A DNA stretch of 64,000 nt from Zea mays (Eukaryota; Streptophyta; Magnoliopsida; Poales; Poaceae), in contig NC_050105.1 of assembly GCF_902167145.1 (NCBI RefSeq), forward strand, positions 140,601,988-140,665,987, in the 5' to 3' direction. Both the position numbers and the translations under genes were made by a program. Every line of letters begins with the position of its first letter. Within the stretch, counting starts at the first letter, position 1. The notes below the pieces were generated by a model, which saw nothing but the letters and a program-made list of their open reading frames with translations, did no database searches and had not been told where the DNA came from. Shown in pieces: positions 13,601 through 25,600 of this stretch.

Positions 13601-16600
13601 TCCATTACTTTCTCGAACACGCAGGAGAACTGCGCGTCATTATATTAAGAGGAAAAAAGGTCCCAAGTGGACCAAGAAAACAAAGTGCCCGAGAAGGCAG
13701 CAAACGAGAAGAGGGGTACAAAAAGAAAAAAGAGAAGAACAAAAATAAAAGAAACTAGAAACAAGAGGGAAAAGGGGGGGGGGGGGGACAGCCCCCACCG
13801 CCCCATCTAAATTAAGGCCACAACTGTCTAATATCTTTTGCTCCTGCCATTCCCCAAAGCTTAACATCCTCATGAATCTCTTGCAAAATGTTGCGAATAC
13901 TCGGGGGTACCCCATCAAACACGCAAGCATTCCTTTGTTTCCACAACCGCCAAGACACCAAGATAACTAGGGAATTAAACCCCTTTCTCTTACTATTTGG
14001 CACTTTCTGCTCAGCCTTCCTCCACCAATCTTGGAAAACCACATCTGTTATTTCTGGAGCCAAAGGCAGCAATCCCACCTTGTTCAAAATCTGGGCCCAA
14101 ATGTCTCTAGCAAAAACGGAAGCCACCAGAATGTGTTGTGTTGTTTCCTATTGCTGATCACAAAGAAGACATTTATCAGGATGGTCTAATCCCCTACGAG
14201 CTAGTCTATCCGCAGTCCAACACTTGTTAAGGGATGCTAGCCAAATAAAGAATTTGCATTTCTGAGGTGCCCAGGTCCTCCAAATTCGCTCAGATGGTTC
14301 AAAATAAATGGAACCAGCGAAGAAACGATCATAAGCTGACTTAGATGAATATTGCCCATTGGCCGTTGGCAGCCATCTATGCTGATCTGAAATTCCAGGT
14401 TGCAAATGAATTCCCCGAGTGACATCCCATATACAAAAGAAGCCCATAAGAACATCGGTCGGCAAACTACGAGTAAGGTCCGACACCCATCTATTATTCA
14501 GCAAAGCCTCGTACACAGTTATGCTCTTCTGAATTTTCATGGGGATGCGACTCAGGAGAGCTGGAGCAAGCTCACCCACAGATTTCACAGATTTCCCATG
14601 TAACCATCTATCAGTCCAAAACAACGTATTCTGGCCATCTCCCACAAAAGAGCAAACAAAGACTGAGAAAAATGCTGCTGCATTTGGATGTACCTGAAAG
14701 TCAAAATCTGACCATGACCGTTCAGGCTGGGTCTTTTTAAGCCACATTCAACGCATATTCAGAGACCAGCCTAGCACCTCCAAATTGTGGATTCCGAGGC
14801 CCCCCTACTGATAGGTCTACAAACCTTGGACCAACCAACAACACAATGGCCTCCTCTAACATCTGTCCTTCCCTTCCATAAAAACCCCTTGCGAATCGTG
14901 TCTATAGCTCTAATTACCCATTTGGGGCAGTTAAGGGCAATCAAATGATAAATAGGGATTGCAGTGAGAACCGACTTAATCAAAGTAGCTCTTCCAGCCA
15001 GGCTAATAATAGCAGCCTTCCAACCTGGAAGCTTGTCAGCAATTTTATCAATGAGCTCATTGAAGGAGGATCTCGGGAGTTTCCTAATTGACAGAGGCAA
15101 ATCCAAATACTTACAGGGAAAAGGCATAACCTTGCAAGGAAAAATGCTCCTAATCTCCACAAGCTCTGGATTGTCACACTAAATAGGAGTCATACTGCAC
15201 TTGCTCAAGTTCGTGACTAATCCTGAAGCTTCTCCAAAAATTCTAAGGATTTCTTTCACCACAACCACTTCCTCATCTCTTGGCCGCATGAACAGCACTA
15301 CATCATCTGCATAAAGGGAGACCCTTTGCCCATTTCTGTTTCTCAAGAGAGGCTACAACAGGCCCATTTCGCTAGCCCGCGAGAAAAGTGAATTCAAAAC
15401 ATCCATAACTAAGATGAACAACATAGGAGATAAAGGATCCCCTTGCCTTAATCCTCTTTGGTGGCAAATAAGCTTTCCAGGTTCTCCATTCACCAGCACC
15501 CTAGTCGAGGATGAGCACAATAACTTGGAGATAATATTGCACCATCCTGGACCAAAACCAAGATGCCCAAGAACTTCCAGCAGAAATGGCCAAGAAACAG
15601 AATCAAATGCCTTGCCGATATCCAGCTTGAGAAGCACTTTGGGGATTTTTTGTCTGTGGATTGCTCTGGCTGTTTGTTGCATCATAATAAAGTTGTCTTG
15701 TATGCTTCTCCCTTTTACAAAAGCACTCTGGTTTGGGGATATCAGCTCAGGAAGCATGGGAGCAAGCCGGTTTGCCAACAACTTGGTAACAATTTTAGCA
15801 AAACTATGAATGAGGCTGATAGGCCTAAAATCTTTTATCTCTGCAGCATCAGATTTCTTAGGAAGTAAAGTCACCAAAGCTGAGTTAAGAAGGTGCAAAT
15901 TCGATACATCACCCAACAGAATCCTCCCCATAGTTGTCATGAAATCCCCTTTAATAATTGGCCATGCATGCTTATAGAAGCGCCCAGTGTATCCATCAGG
16001 CCCTGGAGCTTTGTCTGAAGGGATAGAATTAATAGTGGCCCATACCTCTGCCTCAGTGACATCCCTTTCCAACTGCTCAAGGTTTCGGGTTGGTATATGA
16101 AAAGCAGCCAGGTTGAAAGAGCAGTTCCTTTGCACAGCAGTCCCCAAGAGATTATTATAAAAATCCCACACAACTTCTTGTTTTTCCTCCTGCTCTACCA
16201 AGATTCTGTCTGCTACTTTCAATTTGGCAATGAAATTTTTCTTCTTCCTATATCGTGCCTGTTGGTGAAAAAAAGATGTATTAGCTTCGCCTTCTTTCAA
16301 CCAGCGAAGGCCACTTCTTGTTCTGGCCATAGTGCGCTCCAGGGAGGATAAAGCTAAAGAGTGGAGCTTTAGCCGTCGTCGAAGCCGCTCCTCCAGAGGT
16401 GACAGAGCCCTAGAATCCCCTGCAATTTCTAGTTGGTGCATGATTTCCTTAGCTGCTAAGAGCTGATTCTTAACATTGCCAACACTCTGCTGACTCCAGG
16501 ACTGCAAGTGTTTCGAAAGCCTTTTTAACTTCACTGCAAAACGTTGCAGGGGACAATAGGAACCCACTGGCTGCACCCAAGATTCTTCCACCTTTTCCAT

Positions 16601-19600
16601 AAAACCTTCCAATTTTGGCCAATAGCTTTCAAAGTGAAACAGTCTCCTGCCCTGGGAATACTCATGCAGCCCCAACAGAAGAGGACAGTGGTCTGAAATG
16701 AATGTTGCCGAACTTTGCAATACGCAGTCCGGGAAATAATCCCCCCAGTCTGAAGTGTGAAAGACCCGGTCTAAACGAACAAGCGTGAGACTTGCGCGTT
16801 CATTGGACCAAGTAAATTTGCGCCCCATCAATGGCAGTTCCGACAGATTTAACTCATTAAGAATACGACAGAATCTACCCATCATAGCCCTGTCAAGGTT
16901 GCTATTGTTCTTGTCTTCGGCTCGATATATAAGATTAAAGTCCCCACCAATAGTCCAAGGTCCAAAACATGCCGAGCGAATTGTGCGCAGCTCATTTAAG
17001 AACTGCAACTTCTGATCATCTGGTTGAGGGCCATACACCCCAGTAAACCACCAAGGAGTACTAGAAATATGATCAACTTGAACAAATACTGAAAAAGAGT
17101 CTACTCTGGTCTGAAGAACCTTACAAGTGTCCCCCTTCCAAGCCACCAATATCCCCCCACGCGTGCCCAGTGCAGGGAGACAAATGAAATGGTCAAACTC
17201 ACTTCCAAGCAAAGACATCACCATAAAACGGGAGATAGAGGCCTTCTTTGTTTCTTGTAAGCAGACCAGATCTGGTTGAGTGCTAACAATTGTTTGACGA
17301 ACTGCATCTCTTCTGGCTTTCTTATTAAGACCTCTTACATTCCAAATGATGATTTTGGACAAATCCATTTAAACAAGCGACTAACAACCACAAAAAAAAA
17401 CTGGAAAAAGGAGAGAAATATGAGCCTCCTAAACAAAATCAGCCGGGGCATCTCCGGCGAGGAGCTGAATGGTCTCCAAGTTCTCCACATTTTCAGGAAC
17501 AGTCCAACCAAATAAAGCTACCAAAGCCTTGATGTGGGACTCAGATAGTGGATTGGAGAAGAAACGTCCATACTTATCAAGAGCCTAAGTGCTAACAGCC
17601 TCTTTTCCACTAGCAATACCCAGCCTTCTAATGAGATCCTGCTGGATATGTCTGATAGGCGCATCTTTGCTGGATTTGAAACCCTTGCTTGCCAGGCGGC
17701 TGCTACGACGAGGAACAAAATCCGGAGGCAGCTGCGCAGACCTTCTCTTCTGTGGGGGCGGATGGGGAAGAATGCAAGAGATTGGTTTTGTAACACTAGC
17801 AACAAACGATTGCACCGGTGTGGTACCTTGCTGAACCAAAGCTTGAGAGCTGTTGCTGCGATCTATTGTAGGATCAAATTCATCTTGCATCTGATGCTGG
17901 CTCCTGTTCTGCCTTCTAGAATAATACTTCAGTGGGGCAGCCTGACCATGGACCAGCTCCAGCGACCCTGCAGCCTGATGAGGCCCTTCATGCGGACTTG
18001 ATGCATCCCTCTGCTCCAGTGGCCCAACACACTCAAGCAGGGATGAAACCTGAATTACCAAGGAAGTATGTTATGGTCGCTAGATCGATGAGGGATTGGA
18101 GAGGGGTATCGATGGGCAGGAACACCGGCCGGGGGCCTCTGCACACGACCGAGAAAGAGGAGGGTTTCTCCCTTCTAATTTTTGCCTGCTTTATTTCTCA
18201 TCCATTGATTACATAAATAGGCCGGTTGACCGCCCCTATCTAGCTAGAGATCCTTATCTCCTTAAAACTCTCATAAAAACTCTCAACAAATTACTAACTG
18301 ATAACCTTCCTAGATAATCTCAACTAATCTCCTAAATAATCTCAAATAATCTTCTAATCTTATCTCTAACTATCCTTATCTAATCCCCCTTGGACGACCC
18401 ATGGTTGCTGCTGCCGCAACCCCTCCGTGGGCCTCCTTAGGCCCTGACACTACACCCCTCCTGGACATGCAGCTCGTCCTCGAGCTGCAGCATGACAGGT
18501 GCTCAAAGACCGAGTCTACTTGACCCAAAACCAGACACCTAGAAGACAAGCCTTTTACATCTCGGCTTATCTTATTATTCCTAATCTGAATTTTTTGACC
18601 CCATAAGATAAGGCGGACACCCTCCGCGCATTGGACTTGCACATGTGCAGCCACCTGGATCCCATGGACACCATCTGGACGAAAGGGGAGCACATGGATG
18701 GGCACCTGGAGTAGGTCGCAACAATAACCAGCGGAGGCGCCCTCGTGGCGACCGATAGTGGAATGTGGTGGCGCTAAATGGTGCGCCCTTGCCGATGACG
18801 AGGGGCGTGCCTTCCCTACCGTTGCTGCCATAGAGTTGAAGTTCGTCGCCCTTGGGACATGTACCATGCTCGCACTTGGAGATAGTGGCTCGGTGCCGCT
18901 GCTGATGGTCGTCCGACAGGGCGAGGTCGCGCTCCCGTGTGCCGAGGTCAACCGTCACCAAGGCTGCCTCGAGCATCTGCCGGCGCATCTCCCGCACTCT
19001 CCGTTGTGCAAGGAAGCCACGAGCAACAGCTTGTATGCCCACAGCCGCCGACGTCTGGAGCCGTGCGGACAACGCCAGCTGGTGCTGTTCATGTTGCACT
19101 GCTGCCTTGATTTGTAGCAGCCCTTGCTCAACCTTCTGGAGCGTGGCTTGCATCTCTGCGAGATCAGCCCTTATGTTGGTCCACAAGTCCCCCATCGATG
19201 GAGCTGTTGATTGCTGAGCCATGGCTGCCCCTAGTGGCATCGCCCATGGGGACGGAGACGCCGTCAACGAAGATGATGTGATGAAATTTGGTGTTGTCCC
19301 TGGGGATGGGCACGCCGTCGTCCAGGATGTGGTGACAAAATTGGCAGGCGATGCTGCCCATGGAGATAGGGACGACGGTTGCCAGGATGGTGTGACGAAG
19401 GTGGCATGCGGCGCAACCCATGGAGATGGGGACGTCGGTTGCCAGGACGGCGTGACGAAGGTGACATGCGACGCAGTCTATGGACATGGGGACGCTGGTT
19501 GCCAGGATGACGCCGCGAAATTGGTAGCAGAAGCCATGGGATCAGATCGAAACCCAAGCTATCCGATACCAAATGTTATGATCGCTAGATCGGTGAGGGA

Positions 19601-22600
19601 TTGGAGAGGGGTATCGATGGGCAGGAACACCGGCCGGGGGCCTCTGCCCACGGCCGAGCAAGAGGAGGGTTTCTCCCTTCTAATTCTTGCCTGCTTTATT
19701 TCTCATCCATTAATTACATAAATAGGCCGGCTGACCGCCCCTATCTAGCTAGAGATCCTTATATCCTTAAAACTCTCATAAAAACTCTCAACAAACTACT
19801 AACTGATAACCTTCCTAGATAATATCAACTAATCTCATAAATAATCTCAAATAATCTTCTAATCTTATCTCTAACTATCCTTATCTAATCCCTCTTGGAG
19901 GGCCCATGGTTGCTGCTGCCGCAGCCCCTCCGTGGGCCTCCTTAGGCCCTGACAAAGTAAGTTGCCACCACCCTTTTCCTTGTCAGTCATAAATCAACTG
20001 TACCTAGCCTGAAGTAAGATGGTGGCAAGCACTTCAAATTTTGGTTTATTTGTTACCAAGTAGCCAATTGTAGAAAATGTATCTCAAAATTAACATCATG
20101 CCAACCACCTAGTTACAAAAAATATCTTGCTTCTAAGAGGGTCATTTTCTCTCTTTTTTATTTAAAAAAATATTGCAATCACATTATTAGGACATGTATG
20201 GCACTGATGTTATATGGTTTCATGCACTACCTAACCATGTCTTTGATCTAGACCTTTTTCATTGTGATTGAGCATCCTAACCGTTTCTCCTTGTCTTTTA
20301 TGCATGTCTACATTTTTTCCAAAAGAATCAGTTGTTGAGTTCACTCACCTGTAGTGTTTCCTCTGTTCTAATTAGGCATTATCTACTAGACTGCAACCAG
20401 GATTGGAGCAGCAAATTGTTCTGCCACGAAATTCCTATTTACAGGTTTCCCCCTAAAGAGTTTTGAGTTCTTCTTGAGGTGCCTTCCTTCAGATCACTCT
20501 GATCATTGTATTTCCAGGATTATTTTGATGACCTTGCAAAGTACATGAAAGTAGGTCCACCATTATACTTTGTTGTGAAGGACTTCAATTACAGGTATTT
20601 ATGTATAAAAATAGTGCTCCCAAAGTTTATCAAAGAAAAGAGTCACACTACGTGCAAATATACAAAATGTAATATTGACTCTTCCATCTTGCTTAGTTCT
20701 TCAAATATGGTCAAGTCACTGTCATTTGTTGTTGGTGTGACAAATGTCACAAATGTTGCATATGATATATGCTTTCTTTCTTATGGAGAAAAAATAACAT
20801 GCTGAATAACTGAACTTTCAGGTTTCGATCATTCCTGATATGGTCATATAATAACAATAATAGCAAATCTTTTTGTTCCTGATATGCAAAAAAGTTTTAT
20901 AAAACAAAGTTTCTTATGTTGATTGACATGGTACAATTTAGTTTCTCTGTTTGGTATACAAGTACAATGTGTTGAACTAAATAGGGACGGTGGAGATCCT
21001 TAAGGTCGCCGAATTGCACCCAGAACATTATTTTCTCAAGCACACCCTGAAGCTCTTTTTTAAGTTGCATGCTTAAACAGTGGTAGCCATGCTTGATTTA
21101 TGATTTATTTTTATATTGTTTTCCAGCTCTGCGTCGGTGGATACAAATCAAATATGTTCAATCAGCCAGTGTAATTCAAATTCTCTTTTGAATGAGGTAT
21201 ATTATATTATCTTACTATGTTTTAACAAAGTTATGTTCCAGAATATCTTCAGTAGTAAATTACTCTTAGCTCAGTTTACCAGTGCAATATATATCAGAGA
21301 TGTGTTTGTTTATTACTCCCTCCATTCTTTTTTATTTGTCGTGTTTTAGTTAAAAAATAAGCTAGCGGGTGACAAATATTCGAGAATGGAGGGTAGTATA
21401 AGGTTACCCAGTGCAGGGTGCACACTGCAAACTGAGTATCCGGTACAACAGTTCATTTTGTTGTGAAGATTGCATAACATGGTTTCAATCATGCAGATAT
21501 CACGACAATCATTATCCCCTGAGACTAGTTACATTGCTAAACCTGCTGCTTCATGGCTTGATGACTTCCTAATTTGGATGTCCCCTGAAGCATTTGGATG
21601 CTGTAGAAAATTTGTGAATGGAAGTTACTGCCCTCCAGACGATCAGGTTATACACCGTTTCCTTGCTTGGCTTACCATATTTATTTGGATTTGACCAAAA
21701 TAGAACTCTTATCTGAATTACTGGAAACTATCATTGTTAGAATATTCTATATGTAGGCAACGTCCATAGTTGTCCAGGATCCTCTTTGTCAGAGGGATTG
21801 TCACCAAAGATTGATGTATTGCATTGAGCACTTAGACCCTTTATATAGAGTACATGACGTAGGAGATAAGGCAACTCACTGATACATATAGCAGTATACA
21901 AGGCACAATATCTAGACTACCAAATATACTCTAACACATATAGCAGTTACAAGGCACAATCTCTAGACTACCAAATATACTTATACATTTGGCAATCTAC
22001 GAGACACAATATATAGACTACCAAATATACTCTAAGAAGACAGATGTTGCGACTGGACCAACACTCCGAGAAGGCCGAAGACGGAAGCCCTTTAGTGAAG
22101 ATGCTCGCGAACTGCAACGATGTAAGAACATGAAGCACATGAATGTCACCGATGTTCACCTTCTCACAAACAAAGTGTAGATCAATCTCAATATGTTTGG
22201 TGTGCTGATGTTGGACGGGGTTGCTGGAGAGGTAGACGACATTGATGTGATGTTGTCGTAGTAGACAAGTGTACTTCGTCAAAGAGGAGAGTGAATCTCC
22301 TACATCAACTGGTTTAACTAGCTAGCTTCCACGACGCCATTTGCAACAATCCAGTATTCAACCTCAACACTCGACCGAGAGATGACGTTCTGACACTTAG
22401 ACGACCAAGAGATCAAGTTGTCCTTGAGAAACACAACATAGCCCGATGTGGACCTGCGTGAATCCAGACAACCAGCCCAGTCTACATCTGTGTAGACGAC
22501 GAGATCGGAGGTAGATGAGCGGCGAAGTGGAAGACCCAAATATGGAGTACCCTAAAGGTACCACAAAATGCACTTGAGGGCAGCCAGATGGAGCTCACAA

Positions 22601-25600
22601 AGATCTTGCATATGGAGGCACACCTGTTGAACTACAGAAGACACATCAAGTGGTGTGAAAATGAGATACTGAAGAACGACGACCAGACTCCTGTACTGGG
22701 TAGTGTCCTCCACTGGCGGCACATAGGCTCCTGACAATTTGGACTTGAGATCAACCAGAGTGGTGCATGGTTTGCAGTCAACCATGCTGACACGCTTGAT
22801 GATGTCCTTCAGATAGACGCGCCGATGCAGAAATAAACCCTCAGGTTGGCGCTCTACAGTGATGCCCAAGAAATGGTGAAGTGGCCCATGGTCTTTCATG
22901 ACGAACAGTTGAAGAGCTAAAAAGTATGTAAAAGAAGAATAATGCTGGAAGCTGTGAAGACATATCATCGACATAAATCAACAAATATACTGTCTCTAGA
23001 TAGCTGGTTCTCCCCACCGGTTCTCTCCCTCTCTCCCTCCCTTCTGATTTGCTTCGTTGTTTTCTGACTTGCTTCTTTTATTATTATTTAATAAAATTTT
23101 GTTGTGGGGGATTTTCCTCATAGCTTTTCTGTTAAAAAACAAATATATTGTCTCTGCACCCTGATGGAAGATAAATAAAGAGGTGTTCGACTTAGCCTCG
23201 TGAAATCCCAACGTAGCAATAAACGAAGCAAAATAGTTGTACTAGGCTTGGGGTGCCTGCTTAATCCCATAGAGGGACTTATTGAGGCAATAGATTAAGT
23301 TCGGATGTGTTGGATCGACGAAACCAATTGACTGAGTAGCATATATGGTCTCAGAGAGCGTTCCATGCAGAAAGGTGTTCGTCATGTCGAGCTGGTGCAT
23401 CGGCCAATCATGTGAGAGTGCCAAGGACAGCACCATATCGACGGTGGCCGGTTTAACAAGTGGGCTAAAAGTCTCGTCATAGTAAATGTTGAGGCACTGA
23501 GTGAAGGTGTGACACACCAAGCGCGCTTGTAGCACTCCAAGGATCCATCAACGTGTCGTCTATGAAACCAAACCCATTTTATAGTGACAATGTTGGCACC
23601 ACGTGCACGAGGCACCAGGTCCTAGGTCCAGTTGGCAATCAGAGCCTTGAATTCCTCCATAGCCCGGTGCTAATTAGGATCAACAAGGGTAGAACAAGCA
23701 ATCTTCGAAACCGGTGACGCAGTTGGAGGGGATGTTATGGCCAGAACTAGGCGGTGAATAGGCTGTCGAAACCCACGATTGGCACGCGTGGTCATCGGAT
23801 GCGGGTTAACCGACGACGTGATTAGCTCAGGACCCATAGGAAAATGTGTCAACAGGGTGGCAGAGCAGTAGTCGATCAGCGGCATCGCGAGTAGATAAGG
23901 GTGAGGAAGGGTCGGCGACGGAGAGCGAGGCAAGCTTATGTTTGGTAGTTAAGGAGAGGTTTGGATAGCATGCACACCCGAAAACCTTGAGATGCACATA
24001 GGAAGGTGCGGCGCCAAATAAAGCCAGATATGGACATGAAGCGTTGATTGTGTTGGTGGCATGGGGCGAAGTGCAGGGATAAGACATCTGAAGCAGTGCA
24101 CCATGAGATAGGAAGAAAGTAGAGGAAGCATTATCGAACTCACGCCCATTGTCACATTGGATAGACTTGATGCTGCAGCCAAATTGAGTGGACACATGCA
24201 AAGAAATTTGGAAGAGTAGAAAAAGTATTAGATTTTAGGCGTAAAGGAAACATCCACATACAGTGAGAACAATCATCAACAATGACTAAATAGTATTGAT
24301 ACCCCTGACAATTGGAGAGGTCCAAAAATCACAATGAATAAGATCAAAAATATTAGCTGCACATGAGGATGAACTAGCAAAATACAACCGTGTGTGATGA
24401 TCTAGCTGGCAAGCATGGCATAGCTAATGCTAGTGCTTATGACAAACTTTATTAAACACTTTAGAAACTAAGACAAGGCATTAGGACCAGAATAATCTAT
24501 ACAATGATGCCATGTAGACACTGAAGCAACTAAGACCCAGTGAGTAGCGGAGGCGTGACTGTGGGCAAGTGCCGAGTGTAGAGGGGTCCCGAATTATTGC
24601 ACCTGGTGATCACGTTCCCGAAAGCCAAATCCCTCACAAACACCAATCGGATCAAACTCTATAGAGCAAGAGTTGTCAGTAGTGAAACATTCAAACAGAT
24701 AATAAGTTTTGAATAATGTCATGAGCAACAAGAACATTATTAAGGTAAAAGGGGCCGAAAAGCACCGTGTCTCTTAATGAGGTGACTGGAAGCATAGACC
24801 TATTATCAACAATGGTAGAGGAAGGAGAATTAATTGAATGAGAAGGACGAAAATTTGTTAATTTATCGACATCCATTGTAGTATGAATGGAGGCATCGGA
24901 GTCTACGACCCAATTAGTGATCGCCGGAGGAGTAAAGCCATGGTGCCTAAGGAGTTGGCCAGCGACTGCTAATCCCACGCTCAGGGGTAGGGGGTACCAC
25001 CAATTGTTGTGGGAACTATGACACTGATGGGAGAAGTGGTGTTGGTGCAGGCGGGAACAAAGTGCTGCTAGAAAGACGAAAGGGTTCTAACGCAGCCAGA
25101 AAAACCTACGATGGAGGTTGTATCTGCTGTTGTGTTGATCGTGGTCCGGGCCACATAGAGATAGTGTTGGTCCATGGGTTGTAGAAGGAAGGCCAGTCAA
25201 GGGCGCCTCCCGGAACCTGAGCCGGGCGCACCACTTGTGCACATTGTAGAGGAAGAGAATGAACTACTTCCATCGCCCTTGCCCTTCTCCTTCCCCTTGC
25301 CCTTGTTTTTATTGCTAGTGGCATGAGGATGGACGAGTGCTACTAGAGGGCGCATAGGACGATGGTGGCATAGAGATAGGAGGTACAACCTGCAGATACT
25401 GAGGTCGCACACTAGCTGTGTAGAGGTCGGCGACCTCGCCTGGCATTCCTGAGGTGGCACCAGGTGGTGCCATTGCAGGGAGAAGAGGTGGCACAAGGCT
25501 GTTACTTGTAGAGGCCGACTAGAGTAGTGATGTCGAAGGAGGAGGGCATGGCACACACTAGGGGCTTGTTCGGTTATTTTCAATCCATATGGATTGAAGG

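Larger units (their letters stand above)
13606..18063 (-). mobile_element. L1-type LINE, decayed
   Basis: Minus-strand LINE with 3' tail at 13606-13655 (GCGCAGTTCTCCTGCGTG on the minus strand), 3'UTR, broken ORF2 and part of ORF1. A G-rich run at about 13775-13788 lies in the 3'UTR. Its 5' end is cut at, or hidden by, the LTR element inserted at 18069. Confidence 0.85.
18069..19954 (-). mobile_element. Non-autonomous LTR retrotransposon (1886 bp)
   Basis: Two 381-bp LTRs bound a 1124-bp interior lacking protease, RT and integrase. On the minus strand the LTRs read TGTCAGGG...ATAACA. The primer-binding site next to the 5' LTR reads TGGTATCGGATAGC, close to the initiator-Met tRNA type, and the polypurine tract AGGAGGGGTGTAG precedes the 3' LTR. 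TSD AAGTA is exact (18064-18068, 19955-19959). By eye the LTRs differ at about 16 of 381 positions, so insertion is not recent. It must be mobilised by an autonomous relative. Confidence 0.92.
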
